A stretch of DNA of 64,000 nucleotides from Novisyntrophococcus fermenticellae (GCF_018866245.1 NZ_CP076458.1:124001-188000); one strand, 5' to 3'. Shown: positions 8,778-19,227, counted from the first letter of the stretch. Notes: generated by a model not told the origin, from the sequence alone. Program-made: numbers and translations.

Positions 8778-9521
8778 ATGCTGCAGATATGCATTGACAT
8801 GAATTTATTTCAATACGGTATGATAGCGGCTGGCATCGTGGGGGTATGGTGTCTGTTCTGGAGTAATCATTTTTATAATATGGCAATTCATGATCTAAAA
8901 CGAAAAGACAAGCCTAAGGGTAAGTGGACGGCCAGGATATTGGAAGAGAGTAAGGGCAGGCAGATTGATAATGCCGATTCATTTATCAGGACAAGGTTAT
9001 CAGATGCAAGACAAGGCGGCACCCAGATCGGGAGGCTGCAACAGGTAGAAAATGTTGTATTATGTATGTGTGTGGTCCTATTCGCTCTGGCGGGATACGG
9101 AGTGATTCAATATCATTATGAAATGTATGTATTATGGCGGCATGGACTGCTGGCCGGCAGCATTGCTTCAGCACTTGTGATGCTGAGGTTTTGTTTAAAT
9201 CAATCGGAGAAGGAAGAACGGTTGGTGGACGGATGGCGGGATTACTATGAAAATACGATTGTCCGGGATATGAATCTAGTCAAGGGAAGGGCCCGGGAAC
9301 GGGCGCAGCCGGAGACTTTTCCTGCTACTGACCAGGAACGGGCTAATATTAAGAAAATAAAAGAAAAACGAGCGGAGCAGCACAGCCGGACTGAGGAACA
9401 GATTACTCAGATAGAAAAGGGAATCCGGGAAGCGGCTGCATCAGACAGCCGCTTTGCAGGTGTATTGACTCCGGACGAAGAAAAGCTGTTCCGGGAGGTA
9501 ATCAGGGAGTATCTGAATTAG
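8778..9521 (+). CDS. Membrane protein of unknown function
   Basis: 247 residues from ATG 8778, preceded by GGGGGT. One helix lies near residues 8-25 (YGMIAAGIVGVWCLFW). A pair of helices lies near residues 95-145 (VVLCMCVVLFALAGYGVI and GLLAGSIASALVMLRF). The rest is strongly charged and cytoplasmic in character: a 50-residue basic region between helices and a C-terminal tail rich in Glu, Arg and Lys that may form a coiled coil. No catalytic motif is recognised. It lies between mtnN and pgi without overlap. Coding is likely because the frame is long, well started and has normal composition. Confidence 0.6.
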   Translation: MLQICIDMNLFQYGMIAAGIVGVWCLFWSNHFYNMAIHDLKRKDKPKGKWTARILEESKGRQIDNADSFIRTRLSDARQGGTQIGRLQQVENVVLCMCVVLFALAGYGVIQYHYEMYVLWRHGLLAGSIASALVMLRFCLNQSEKEERLVDGWRDYYENTIVRDMNLVKGRARERAQPETFPATDQERANIKKIKEKRAEQHSRTEEQITQIEKGIREAAASDSRFAGVLTPDEEKLFREVIREYLN

Positions 9522-9619
9522 GCCTGCTTTTGGTTGACTGAAAGGCCGGGGTTTGATAAACTAAACTTAGCCTGAACTATAATAATTGATAGAGTCCAGA
9601 GCCAAAGGAGATAAAAGAT

Positions 9620-10969
9620 ATGGGAACAAAAGTGACGTTTGATTATTCAAAGGCGATGAAGTTTATCCGCGATGAAGAAGTGGCAGCATTTGCCGGGATT
9701 ACAGATACGGCAAAGAAAGTATTAGTTTCAAAGAGCGGACAGGGAAATGATTTCCTTGGGTGGATTGACCTTCCGGTCGAGTATGACAAAGACGAGTTTG
9801 CCCGTATAAAGAAGGCAGCAAAAAAAATTCAGAATGATTCCGAGGTACTGCTGGTGATAGGTATCGGAGGCTCTTACCTGGGAGCGCGTGCAGCAGTAGA
9901 ATTTTTAAGACATGGATTTTATAATAACATATCAAGAGAACAGCGTAATACGCCTGAAATCTACTATGTGGGTAACAGCATCAGCAGCAGTTACATAAAG
10001 GCGCTGACTGATGTGGTCGGAGATAGAGATTTTTCTGTAAACATCATTTCAAAGTCCGGAACCACGACGGAGCCGGCAATTGCTTTCCGTATCTTCAAAG
10101 AGATGCTGGAAAAGCGCTATGGAAAGAAAGAAGCAGCTAAGAGGATTTATGCAACCACAGACAGTGCAAAGGGAGCGTTGAAAAATCTATCCGATGAAGA
10201 GGGATATGAAACCTTCGTAGTTCCGGATGACGTAGGGGGACGATTCTCCGTGTTGACCGCAGTAGGTCTGCTTCCGATAGCAGCAAGTGGTGCAGATATC
10301 GATAAATTAATGGAAGGTGCAGCGAGCGGACGCGAGATGGCATTGAACGCGCCATATGAAGAAAATGATGCGCTTAAGTATGCTGCAATCCGTAACATTC
10401 TTCACAGAAAAGGAAAATCTGTGGAAATACTGGCTAACTATGAGCCAAGCCTTCATTATGTATCTGAGTGGTGGAAGCAGCTCTATGGTGAGAGCGAGGG
10501 AAAAGATCAAAAAGGGATTTTTCCCGCATCTGTGGATCTGACCACAGACCTTCACTCCATGGGACAGTTCATACAGGACGGTTCCAGGATTATGTTTGAA
10601 ACTGTATTAAATATTGAAAAATCTAATGTAGAATTGAAAATCAGTGAGGAGCCCGTAGATCTGGACGGACTTAACTATCTGGCAGGGAAGACCGTAGACT
10701 TTGTCAATAAAAGCGCCATGAACGGAACGATTCTGGCCCATACAGACGGTAACGTACCCAACCTGAAGGTTGATATTCCGGAGCAGAACGAGTTCTACCT
10801 GGGACAATTGTTTTATTTCTTTGAGTTTGCCTGCGGTGTCAGCGGCTATATATCCGGCGTGAACCCATTCGATCAGCCGGGTGTGGAAAGCTATAAAAAG
10901 AACATGTTCGCACTTTTGGGCAAACCGGGATTTGAAAAAGAACGCGAGGAGTTATTAAAAAGATTATAA
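9620..10969 (+). CDS. pgi: Glucose-6-phosphate isomerase
   Basis: 449 residues, the usual size of the Gram-positive enzyme. Motifs include [15 protein letters not shown], the sugar-phosphate SIS loop [30 protein letters not shown], the [13 protein letters not shown] segment and [16 protein letters not shown] at the C terminus. It interconverts glucose-6-phosphate and fructose-6-phosphate in glycolysis. Start ATG follows AAAGGAG. Followed by about 130 bases and a terminator, so probably monocistronic. Confidence 0.97.
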   Translation: MGTKVTFDYSKAMKFIRDEEVAAFAGITDTAKKVLVSKSGQGNDFLGWIDLPVEYDKDEFARIKKAAKKIQNDSEVLLVIGIGGSYLGARAAVEFLRHGFYNNISREQRNTPEIYYVGNSISSSYIKALTDVVGDRDFSVNIISKSGTTTEPAIAFRIFKEMLEKRYGKKEAAKRIYATTDSAKGALKNLSDEEGYETFVVPDDVGGRFSVLTAVGLLPIAASGADIDKLMEGAASGREMALNAPYEENDALKYAAIRNILHRKGKSVEILANYEPSLHYVSEWWKQLYGESEGKDQKGIFPASVDLTTDLHSMGQFIQDGSRIMFETVLNIEKSNVELKISEEPVDLDGLNYLAGKTVDFVNKSAMNGTILAHTDGNVPNLKVDIPEQNEFYLGQLFYFFEFACGVSGYISGVNPFDQPGVESYKKNMFALLGKPGFEKEREELLKRL

Positions 10970-11099
10970 TCGATTTTTATATACTCTGAGCAGATAACCG
11001 GATGCTCAGGGGATTCGGAGTTATTCTGTAACGTAGCCTGCAAAACCGGCAGAATATCTCCGGATTGCACATAGAAACATCCTCTATATGGTTAAACCT

Positions 11100-11125
11100 A
11101 AAAGAGGCCAATCGCGGCCTCTTTT
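11100..11125. terminator. Bidirectional terminator
   Basis: Stem AAAAGAGGCC / GGCCTCTTTT with a 6-base loop, between pgi and the convergent small gene. Confidence 0.85.
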
Positions 11126-11128
11126 AAT

Positions 11129-11395
11129 TCATCCTTCTTCTATGACCTGTATTTCCAGATAGTCAAAATCTATATGATCAATAAAATGATCCTGGTCAAA
11201 TCTGGTTTTTGCGTGTTTTTTAAATTCTGCGATATTCTTGTCCAACCATATTGGCTTACTTAAATCCCAGTTATCACAAATTTCATTTAAAGAATCAAAT
11301 ACTTTATCAGTTCTGGAATCAGAGGTATCATTACAGATTGTCTGGTCTTCCATCATTTTATTATTTTTAATTAACTTTCCCCACATACGAAACAT
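11129..11395 (-). CDS. Small conserved-looking protein of unknown function
   Basis: About 88 residues from the ATG at 11395, with AAAGGA 9 bases upstream; a TTG at 11413 is an alternative. The protein is acidic and soluble, begins MFRMWGKLIKNNKMM and contains WDLSKPIWLDKN and HFIDHIDFDYLEI. No domain is recognised. Its placement against a shared terminator and its good ribosome binding site support a real gene. Confidence 0.6.
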   Translation of the reverse strand: MFRMWGKLIKNNKMMEDQTICNDTSDSRTDKVFDSLNEICDNWDLSKPIWLDKNIAEFKKHAKTRFDQDHFIDHIDFDYLEIQVIEEG

Positions 11396-11570
11396 ATCTG
11401 TGCATCCTTTCAAATGTTCTATTATTCTAAGTATATCATGAACTTTAAAAATTCTTAATGTTTTTTTTAAATGGAAATAAATATTTACTGTTATGCTATC
11501 AGTAAATCGATATTTAAGCTATACTGTAGATGCGCACTACGGATAGCAAGTAAAATGAGGAGAGAGTGAA

Positions 11571-12263
11571 ATGAACATACTGGTATGTGATGATGACAGA
11601 GAAATTGTGGATGCAATTGAAATCTATCTGAGTCAGGAGGGATACCATATCCTGAAGGCATATGATGGGATTCAGGCTGTACAGATGCTAGAAAAGGAGG
11701 ATATACAGTTATTGATTATAGATGTAATGATGCCGAGGTTAGATGGTATTCGGGCCACTTTGAAAATAAGAGAAAAAAGCACCATACCAATTATTATCCT
11801 TTCAGCAAAATCAGAGGATGTGGATAAAATCCTGGGGTTGAATATAGGGGCTGATGACTATGTTACGAAGCCCTTTAATCCGCTTGAGCTTGTGGCAAGA
11901 GTAAAATCACAGCTGCGCCGCTATACAAAGCTGGGCAACATGGCGGGAGCAGAAGGGCAGGATATCTATCAGGTGGGAGGCCTCGTGATCAATGATGATT
12001 TGAAAGAGGTCAGTATGGAGGGAGAATCCGTAAAATTGACACCGATTGAATATAATATTCTGCTGCTTCTGGTAAAAAACCCAGGAAAAGTATTTTCTAT
12101 AGAACAGATATACGAGAGCATCTGGAATGAAGATGCAATCGGTGCCGATAATACAGTTGCTGTTCATATACGTCATATACGTGAAAAAATTGAGATTAAC
12201 CCCAAGGAACCCCGCTATCTGAAGGTGGTCTGGGGAATTGGATATAAGATTGAAAAAGTCTGA
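11571..12263 (+). CDS. OmpR-family response regulator
   Basis: 230 residues. The receiver domain has the acidic pair DDD near residue 8, the phospho-acceptor Asp in LIIDVMMPRLDG, the SAKSED Thr/Ser position and the Lys in DDYVTKPFNP. A winged-helix domain follows (VKLTPIEYNILLLL and VAVHIRHIREKIE). The start follows AGGAGAGAG. The kinase gene begins 14 bases downstream, so they form a two-component pair. Nothing in the flanks indicates the regulon. Confidence 0.95.
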   Translation: MNILVCDDDREIVDAIEIYLSQEGYHILKAYDGIQAVQMLEKEDIQLLIIDVMMPRLDGIRATLKIREKSTIPIIILSAKSEDVDKILGLNIGADDYVTKPFNPLELVARVKSQLRRYTKLGNMAGAEGQDIYQVGGLVINDDLKEVSMEGESVKLTPIEYNILLLLVKNPGKVFSIEQIYESIWNEDAIGADNTVAVHIRHIREKIEINPKEPRYLKVVWGIGYKIEKV

Positions 12264-12277
12264 GAAAGGAAAAATTA

Positions 12278-14920
12278 ATGGCAGAAGGAAATAAAGAGGG
12301 TAACATAACAAGCAGAACAAAACCGTTTTTTGGAATGCCTGCGAAGCTGCTTGTTTTTTTGGGACAGCTGCTATGTGTATTTGTCTTTGCACTTTCCATA
12401 GGGATTTTAATACTTTTACTCTATGCCGGATTCTCTCCGAATGAGATTGGCGAAAGTGAGCGTTATTTGGAGACTGAAGGCTGCGGGAAAAGGCTGTACA
12501 GTGAAATGCATAGTATCGGCGATCAACTCCGGTTGAACCGACGATTTCAGAAAGATGGCATTTTGAATGGAGATAAGGAGGTTGACATTACCCACAGCGA
12601 GGTATTGCAGGATGGTTCCGCCGCTTTGGATGAAATATCCCTGAATCCGGAGACGTCTTATACATTGGGTCAGATTCAGGAGTTTTATAATAATGGTTAT
12701 GCGGATAAATTAGAACAATTGTACTGGGACTATCAGGACGGCAATTATGTGAATACGCTTTCGGGAGACGATTATGGATATTACTATAGCCGATTGAGCA
12801 GAGATTACCTGGAAGATACTGAGACGGAATACACAAAAGAAGAGATGCAAAAAGCGGTAGATGCAGCTTTGAAATCGGAGGATTCATCTGCTGCAGCAAG
12901 CGAAGACAACTCGGAGATTATCCTGACGGACGGAGAAATTCAGCTGGCGAAAAGTATTCAGGAGCTTTCATCTAAAGATGTAACAACAGTTTCAGATGCC
13001 TTTCTATACCTATTTGAAAACGGAGAGGAGCTGGAAAAACAATATCCCAAAACGGTGGCCGGAGGAACGCTGGCAGAATATGCCGCAAGGAGTAAAGGAA
13101 ATGTTTCCTTACAGGAGCTGTATAGCAGCCTGGTGGAAACTGTAAATGCATACGGTTCTTATACCTCACATGTGGAATTTACAGATAAAACTTATGAAAA
13201 CAGCAATTTGAGATACTATATAAAAGATGAATCCGGGAATATATTTACCAATGTCTCCGAGTGGAAGGATAAGGGGGTGGATGAGAACGCCGATTTACAT
13301 GAAGTCTATATCCGATATCAGCGGAAGAATGGAGTTATGACGGATGTAAAGCAAGGAGATGGAGATACCCAGGCCGGAGTATATCTGAAAAATGTCCTTT
13401 CAAACCGTGCGGTTCTGGATCAAAATGAAACCGTGTATTTGGGCCTGGACACAAGTTTTCCATATCATGATGATATTTACCAGTTGGCTAAAACCTTCGA
13501 TACCTATATGCCCTGGGCCAGATTGCTTATTGTATTTTTAATAGTATCAGTTGTCTTGTGGCTGGTTCTGATCGTTTTAGGTACGATTCAGTCAGGACGT
13601 AACGCTTATGATAACACAATCCGGCTGTATAACGCAGACCGTATGCCCTCTGAGCTGACATTCATACTGGGGGTTTTTGGAATCGGAATTATTGCTATTG
13701 GAGCGGCGGCCGTAGGAGAAAGTGTTGGGAACGAAGCCTCTGTCTGGGTTGTTGTGTTGGCGTCTGTCCTTGCCTCACTGTGTTATGGGATTGGTTTGAC
13801 CATATACTACAGCTTTGTCCGGAGAATAAAGGGAAAGAACCTGTGGCGGAACAGTATTCTTCACAATATCGTATTTTTTTGCAGGAACATCTATGCAGAG
13901 AGAAATACTTCCACAAAGCTTATATTGATTTACGGAGGATTTGTATTTCTTCACTTTGTTTTTCTGACGGGCTTTTCAGGAGCAGGCGTCATGCTATGTC
14001 TTATCATGGATGTAATCGTATTGTTTTACCTTATAAAAGAGTCTTCTGAACGTCAGAGTGTGCTGGAAGGGCTTAAGCAGATTGGCTCAGGGGATATGGA
14101 TTATAAAGTAAGTACCACCAATCTAAACGGAGACAATTTGAAGCTTGCCGAAACAGTCAACAATTTAGGAGAGGGGCTTCAGGCTGCGGTCAATGAAAAG
14201 ATGAAAAGTGAGCGGTTAAAGGCAGATTTAATTACGAATGTCTCTCACGATATTAAGACGCCACTGACCTCTATTATCAACTATGTTGATCTGCTGAAAA
14301 GAGAGAATCTTCAGGAGCCCAGAATCAAGGGATATATTGATATACTGGATGCAAAATCTCAGAGGTTAAAGCAGCTGACGGAGGATCTGGTGGAAGCTTC
14401 GAAGGTAAGCTCCGGGAACATCCGGCTGGAATTTATAACATTGAATATTAATGAACTGGTTCAGCAAATGAATGGTGAATTTGATGAAAGATTTAACGGA
14501 CGTAACTTAAGTATGGTGACGAAACTGTCGGGTGAATTCTTATGTATATCAGCTGATGGACGGCGCATGTGGAGAGTGCTGGAGAATCTTTATGTTAATG
14601 TGGTTAAGTATGCGATGCCTGGGACCCGTGTCTATATAGAAACCGGAAGGTTGAATGGCAAGGTATTTTTTACCATAAAGAATGTATCGGAAAATCCCCT
14701 GAATATTGAAGCCAGGGAACTGACGGAACGTTTTATCAGAGGGGATGTCTCCAGAAGTACAGAAGGAAGTGGCCTGGGCCTGTCAATTGCCCAAAACCTG
14801 ACCAGACTCCAGCATGGATCCTTTGATATCTATCTGGATGGAGATCTGTTTAAAGTTACTTTGATGTTTGAAGAGGTTTATGAACAATCTGATACAGCGG
14901 AAAAAGAGATGGATGATTAA
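12278..14920 (+). CDS. Large multi-pass sensor histidine kinase
   Basis: 880 residues. An N-terminal helix near residues 25-50 is followed by an extracellular region of about 360 residues that is rich in Glu, Ser and Tyr. Then come five or so membrane helices (about residues 412-600: LLIVFLIVSVVLWLVLIVLG, LASVLASLCYGIGLTIYY, FVFLHFVFLTGF and others). A short HAMP-like linker leads to the H-box NVSHDIKTPLTSIINYV (near residue 650), an N-box NLYVNVVKYA and the G2 box GSGLGLSIAQN. It pairs with the response regulator 14 bases upstream. The long outer domain suggests an envelope or ligand sensor; the signal is unknown. Confidence 0.9.
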   Translation: MAEGNKEGNITSRTKPFFGMPAKLLVFLGQLLCVFVFALSIGILILLLYAGFSPNEIGESERYLETEGCGKRLYSEMHSIGDQLRLNRRFQKDGILNGDKEVDITHSEVLQDGSAALDEISLNPETSYTLGQIQEFYNNGYADKLEQLYWDYQDGNYVNTLSGDDYGYYYSRLSRDYLEDTETEYTKEEMQKAVDAALKSEDSSAAASEDNSEIILTDGEIQLAKSIQELSSKDVTTVSDAFLYLFENGEELEKQYPKTVAGGTLAEYAARSKGNVSLQELYSSLVETVNAYGSYTSHVEFTDKTYENSNLRYYIKDESGNIFTNVSEWKDKGVDENADLHEVYIRYQRKNGVMTDVKQGDGDTQAGVYLKNVLSNRAVLDQNETVYLGLDTSFPYHDDIYQLAKTFDTYMPWARLLIVFLIVSVVLWLVLIVLGTIQSGRNAYDNTIRLYNADRMPSELTFILGVFGIGIIAIGAAAVGESVGNEASVWVVVLASVLASLCYGIGLTIYYSFVRRIKGKNLWRNSILHNIVFFCRNIYAERNTSTKLILIYGGFVFLHFVFLTGFSGAGVMLCLIMDVIVLFYLIKESSERQSVLEGLKQIGSGDMDYKVSTTNLNGDNLKLAETVNNLGEGLQAAVNEKMKSERLKADLITNVSHDIKTPLTSIINYVDLLKRENLQEPRIKGYIDILDAKSQRLKQLTEDLVEASKVSSGNIRLEFITLNINELVQQMNGEFDERFNGRNLSMVTKLSGEFLCISADGRRMWRVLENLYVNVVKYAMPGTRVYIETGRLNGKVFFTIKNVSENPLNIEARELTERFIRGDVSRSTEGSGLGLSIAQNLTRLQHGSFDIYLDGDLFKVTLMFEEVYEQSDTAEKEMDD

Positions 14921-14932
14921 ATCGAATATGCG

Positions 14933-14980
14933 GTTACCATTCAGCCATGCGCAAAAAATAAAGCATGGCTGATAGTAACT
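14933..14980. terminator. Bidirectional hairpin between kinase and csp gene
   Basis: Arms GTTACCATTCAGCCATGC and GCATGGCTGATAGTAAC around a 12-base A-rich loop. The T-run is weak. Confidence 0.55.
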
Positions 14981-14993
14981 GAATCTATAACAG

Positions 14994-16664
14994 TCAGATA
15001 GTCATTTTCTGAAATACACCATTGATATCAATTCTCCCAAATCCCCAGATATTGTTGGGATATGTGGTAGTGTCGGCCCGGTTTGCACCACGTATAAGCA
15101 TTCTATTAATATCCCGTCCTGTTATCTGTGAATAATTTCCTCTTATAACCCCCCATTCGAGAAGCATGGCTACAATACCGGCCGAGTGGGCAGCAGCGGC
15201 ACCTGTACCTGTATAAGAGCCATAACCGCCCACAAGATTTGCGCACGTAAGCTGATAGCCGGGGGCCGCAAGGTCCGGTTTTACCAGCCCAATACTGGTA
15301 TATCCTCTGCCGGATTCGATTAATATACTGTTACTGTCCTGATTATAAGCGGAGATGGTCAGAACATTCTGTGCATTTCCCGGAGCTGTGATTGTGGTTT
15401 CCGGGGAGGACTGCAGAAAAAAAGTCTCCTTTGAAATCAGGTCTCCCGAGGGAAGCCATGAATGGAACGTAAAACTCTCAGTGCTTAAATTTTGTACCTT
15501 GAAAATCCAGATGCCTTCCAGTGGATTCCGCATGCGGACCAGAATACACTGATTGCCGGACTCTTGTTCCAGAAGAATGTTATTCACCCAGACGATACTG
15601 GATGACAGAAGAAACTCATGACTTACACAGTCTCTCAGCCTGGGATAGATGAGCTGTGTGGATTCGCCCGTGGGAGAGACAATTTCCAGGGTCAGGCTTC
15701 CTGTAGAAGAAGTCCAGATTTCCATGGAAAACATGGAATCCAGACTGCTGATCCGCAATTCAAATTCATTAGTAAAAGGGGCGGCGGTTACGTTGGCGAA
15801 GTAATGGCGGCGGGCATTTCCTTCATTGCCTGCTGCAGAGGTTATGCCGATCCAGGGATTCTTCGCCAGATAATCGAGATATGTACTGGTGGAGCCCTCC
15901 CCGCTGTGCCCGGACTGACTGCATGCCAGTGCAATACAGAGAGAGAGGGGTTGATTTAACGATCGGGAAACCTCCAGAATATATCGGGTTGCCAGCATGA
16001 TGTCGGATTCCTGGTAGCAGGTAGCTGTTGAAGGAACTAAAAACAATTTCCTAAGGTTCTGCTTGGCCTCTTTTAACTTGACAACAACCAGTCTGGACTG
16101 GGGAACTACGCCGCTGAAAGAGTTTGCAGCATCTGTATTCCCGGCCAGGACACTGGCAATCGCCGTTCCATGACCGTTTACGTCGGTAGAGGGTACAACC
16201 GAAAGCGGATTTTCATTTTGAAGAGCAATATCGATAACCTCCGAAGTGTACTCCGTACCGTAAGTAAACCCCTGGGGCGGGGTTCCGTCCTGAATTGTCT
16301 GATCCCAGATTGAAACAATACGTGTAGTTCGGTCATTATTTATGAAAGCCGGATGCTGATAGTCTATTCCTGTATCTATGATCCCTACAAGCACCCCCTG
16401 CCCATACAGAGCCAGATAGGGATTTAACTGAAGGCTTCGTACCCCGGATGCTTCCAGACTGACCAGGGATGCTAAAGTAAAGATAGAAGGAAAGGAATGA
16501 TACGGGTATCTGCCGAGCATGCACATGTCTGGATTTTCTGAACGCACATGAAGAATAGATTCACGTTCATTAATAGGGGTTATATTTTCACGAAGTTCTG
16601 TTGGGGATATAGTAGCATTGTCGACGATCAGATCAATGTATTGTTCATCCAGGATTTTGTCCAT
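14994..16664 (-). CDS. Csp-family subtilase with lost catalytic Ser (pseudoprotease)
   Basis: 556 residues with the Csp plan: a prodomain of about 85 residues, an S8 core split by a jelly-roll-like insert, and no signal peptide. The catalytic Asp97 (GIIDTGIDYQHP) and His165 (NGHGTAIASV) are present. The nucleophile position reads GTGAAAAHSAG instead of GTSxATP, so residue 488 is Gly (codon GGT at 15203-15201) where the second copy in the window has Ser. In Clostridioides difficile, CspC and CspA are pseudoproteases that sense germinants and CspB is the active one; by analogy this may be a germination receptor. That role is inference. Monocistronic, flanked by hairpins. Confidence 0.85.
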   Translation of the reverse strand: MDKILDEQYIDLIVDNATISPTELRENITPINERESILHVRSENPDMCMLGRYPYHSFPSIFTLASLVSLEASGVRSLQLNPYLALYGQGVLVGIIDTGIDYQHPAFINNDRTTRIVSIWDQTIQDGTPPQGFTYGTEYTSEVIDIALQNENPLSVVPSTDVNGHGTAIASVLAGNTDAANSFSGVVPQSRLVVVKLKEAKQNLRKLFLVPSTATCYQESDIMLATRYILEVSRSLNQPLSLCIALACSQSGHSGEGSTSTYLDYLAKNPWIGITSAAGNEGNARRHYFANVTAAPFTNEFELRISSLDSMFSMEIWTSSTGSLTLEIVSPTGESTQLIYPRLRDCVSHEFLLSSSIVWVNNILLEQESGNQCILVRMRNPLEGIWIFKVQNLSTESFTFHSWLPSGDLISKETFFLQSSPETTITAPGNAQNVLTISAYNQDSNSILIESGRGYTSIGLVKPDLAAPGYQLTCANLVGGYGSYTGTGAAAAHSAGIVAMLLEWGVIRGNYSQITGRDINRMLIRGANRADTTTYPNNIWGFGRIDINGVFQKMTI

Positions 16665-16789
16665 ATAAATCTCCTAGTTCATTTTTTAAAAAACTTTATT
16701 ACACTTTATGCCTGATGTCCGTTTAATATGAACTTGATGTTACAGTTTATCAAGAACAATGTAACTCAGCTGATGGTTGAATTGTAAAA

Positions 16790-16825
16790 GACCGGATGCA
16801 ATCCAACGCTGAATCACATCCGGCC
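16790..16825 (-). terminator. Terminator of the YesL gene
   Basis: On the minus strand GGCCGGATG pairs with CATCCGGTC and is followed by TTTT, just after the YesL stop codon. Confidence 0.75.
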
Positions 16826-16832
16826 AAAATAC

Positions 16833-17573
16833 TTATTTTATGATGTTTTGCGAGTCTGTATCTTCTGGATTTTCCCGTTCCAGTTGTTCTAATTCATCCA
16901 TATGTGCAATTACATCCTGCTCAGTCTGTTCCGCTTCTTCGGGCGGCATATAATTCCTAAAAATCTTATTCAGAAAGATAGAGTTTACATATGCCACAGC
17001 AGAAAAACCAAACAAAAACAAAAACAGAATATAAAAAGAAAATACAGTACCCGATGCAAACAGACAAATCAGAGGTGGTCCCACAATCACTGCAAGCATC
17101 AGAAGCGTATAGGGCAGATGACGTATGGAAAACAACAAAGAATTTAAAAGCGTGTGTTTAATTGTGTTGTAGAACCTGCTTTGGGATGGAAATACATATA
17201 ACAGGATAAATACGTATATCAGCAATACAAAATAAAAAACATATTTAATATTCGTAACCGCACCGGTCATGACGTTATTAACAAGATAGATATCCCACGT
17301 CAAAAACAGGCCGGCGGCCAGAAGAATCAGCCAGATGATCGTTGACTGCCTGAAGTTTTCTTTAAAAGACTTAAAATAGCTTTTAAATGTATAAGAATCT
17401 TCGTTGCGTACCATCTTAATCGTAACATAATACATAGCTGTGATATTCGCCCCAATCGTCACAATGGGAATGGACGTCACAATAAAAATAAGGTTCAGTA
17501 TCATCAGATCAAATAGTCTGCTCATGACCTGGGAAAATTTGCTGTCAATACTGAAAATTCCACCTAAGCCCAT
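16833..17573 (-). CDS. YesL family (DUF624) membrane protein
   Basis: 246 residues. It begins MGLGGIFSIDSKFSQ, then shows about five membrane helices (ILNLIFIVTSIPIVTIGA, IIWLILLAAGLFLTWDIYLV, FYFVLLIYVFILLYVF and two more) and an acidic C-terminal tail rich in Glu. This matches DUF624 proteins, which often sit beside sugar ABC transporters; an MsmK-type ATPase gene lies divergently 340 bases away. Function is not established. A terminator follows. Confidence 0.8.
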   Translation of the reverse strand: MGLGGIFSIDSKFSQVMSRLFDLMILNLIFIVTSIPIVTIGANITAMYYVTIKMVRNEDSYTFKSYFKSFKENFRQSTIIWLILLAAGLFLTWDIYLVNNVMTGAVTNIKYVFYFVLLIYVFILLYVFPSQSRFYNTIKHTLLNSLLFSIRHLPYTLLMLAVIVGPPLICLFASGTVFSFYILFLFLFGFSAVAYVNSIFLNKIFRNYMPPEEAEQTEQDVIAHMDELEQLERENPEDTDSQNIIK

Positions 17574-17911
17574 AGTTTTTTGCCTCTTTTCTCTTAATAA
17601 TTTGTAAGATTATCCGTTCCCAAATCGGAGGCGGATAAAAACCATATAGAAAAGTATAACGAAAAACAGGGAAAAATGCAAATGAATAAACTATAAAAAA
17701 AGGATTCGTCAATCTGCATACGAAAAACAGGATTGTTTGTTCAATGTGTCAGAAGTAAATATGGGCAAAGTACATGATAATCAGATTTTACAAAGGTGTC
17801 TGACAAAATTTGTTTAATAATGGCATGGTACATGAAAGAGCATTTATGTATACTGGTAGCAGAAGAAAAGATTGGGTGAAAGACCCGTAGAAGTTTAGGA
17901 GGAAATGGAAA
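17574..17911. other. 338-bp divergent intergenic region
   Basis: Between the divergent YesL and MsmK-type genes; it must hold both promoters. A TATACT box at about 17849 could serve the ABC ATPase gene, but no convincing -35 partner is seen. No gene or clear RNA structure. Confidence 0.5.
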
Positions 17912-19024
17912 ATGGCAAGCTTATCATTACAGCACATTTGTAAGAAATACCCCAATGGATTTGAAGCGGTTAAAGACTTTAATCTTGACATCGAAGACAA
18001 AGAATTTGTTATCTTTGTAGGACCTTCAGGATGTGGTAAATCTACGACCCTTCGTATGATTGCAGGGCTTGAGGAGATTTCTGACGGAACCTTAAAAATC
18101 GGTGATAAAGTTATGAACGATGTAGAGCCAAAAGACAGGGATATTGCAATGGTTTTCCAGAACTATGCGCTGTACCCCCACATGACTGTATATGACAACA
18201 TGGCTTTCGGCTTGAAATTGAGAAAAGTTCCAAAAGATCAGATTGATAAACAGGTTCGTGAGGCAGCTAAGATTCTTGATCTGGAGAAATTGTTAGACCG
18301 TAAGCCTAAAGCGCTTTCCGGTGGTCAAAGACAGCGTGTTGCTATGGGACGTGCCATTGTCCGTGATCCGAAAGTATTCCTTATGGACGAGCCGCTGTCA
18401 AACCTGGATGCAAAGCTTCGTGTTCAGATGCGTACTGAGATTTCCAAGCTGCATGAAAGACTGGGAGCTACAATTATATATGTAACACATGATCAGACTG
18501 AGGCTATGACGCTTGGTACAAGAATTGTCGTTATGAAAGACGGTGTTGTACAGCAGGTTGACACTCCACAGAACCTTTACAACGGACCAGGTAACTTATT
18601 TGTTGCGGGATTCATCGGTTCTCCTCAGATGAACCTTATGGATGCAAAAGTGAAAGTTAACGGAAGTGATGTGACACTGACTGTTGGCAAGTATACATTA
18701 AAGCTCCCGGCTTCGAAGGCAAAAGCGGTAATTGATGGCGGATATGATGGAAAGACAATTGTTATGGGAATTCGCCCTGAAAATGTCAGCGATTCTCAGA
18801 TGATGATTGAGACATCCAAAGATAGCGTGATTGAAGCTAAAATCAACGTGTATGAGTTATTAGGTGCAGAAGTTTATCTGTATTTTGACATCGAAGAATT
18901 CCCGATGACGGCTCGTGTTGATCCCCGTACGACAGCCAGAACAGGCGATTCGGTTAAATTCGCTTTGGATATGGAAAAAGTACATCTGTTTGATAAAGAG
19001 ACGGAACTTACAATTACAAACTAG
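17912..19024 (+). CDS. MsmK/UgpC-type sugar ABC transporter ATPase
   Basis: 370 residues. The nucleotide-binding domain has Walker A GPSGCGKSTTLRMIAG, the Q-loop VFQNYALYPH, signature LSGGQRQRVAMGR, Walker B VFLMDEPLSNLDAKLR and the switch His in VTHDQTEAM. The C-terminal third is the TOBE/regulatory domain (MGIRPENVSDSQ). Such subunits energise several carbohydrate importers. No permease or binding-protein gene is adjacent, which fits a shared, multi-task ATPase. Start follows AGGAGG. Monocistronic with its own terminator. Confidence 0.95.
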   Translation: MASLSLQHICKKYPNGFEAVKDFNLDIEDKEFVIFVGPSGCGKSTTLRMIAGLEEISDGTLKIGDKVMNDVEPKDRDIAMVFQNYALYPHMTVYDNMAFGLKLRKVPKDQIDKQVREAAKILDLEKLLDRKPKALSGGQRQRVAMGRAIVRDPKVFLMDEPLSNLDAKLRVQMRTEISKLHERLGATIIYVTHDQTEAMTLGTRIVVMKDGVVQQVDTPQNLYNGPGNLFVAGFIGSPQMNLMDAKVKVNGSDVTLTVGKYTLKLPASKAKAVIDGGYDGKTIVMGIRPENVSDSQMMIETSKDSVIEAKINVYELLGAEVYLYFDIEEFPMTARVDPRTTARTGDSVKFALDMEKVHLFDKETELTITN

Positions 19025-19067
19025 TATAGACGAAATTAAACAACTTGAATATGTTTGAAAGACAACC

Positions 19068-19102
19068 GAGACAGCTGCAGAATTTTGTGGCTGTCTCTTT
19101 TC
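19068..19102 (+). terminator. Rho-independent terminator
   Basis: GAGACAGC / GCTGTCTC with a 14-base loop followed by TTTTCT, downstream of the ABC ATPase gene. Confidence 0.85.
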
Positions 19103-19227
19103 TATGGGTCACAGTTCAGTTGTCAGTCCGATAACAAAAATGATTTGCCAATTTACAAAAAATACTGTATATTTATGTTAGTTCTTTTGAAAACTAAAAA
19201 TAGATTCATGGAAAGGAAGTGACTGTT

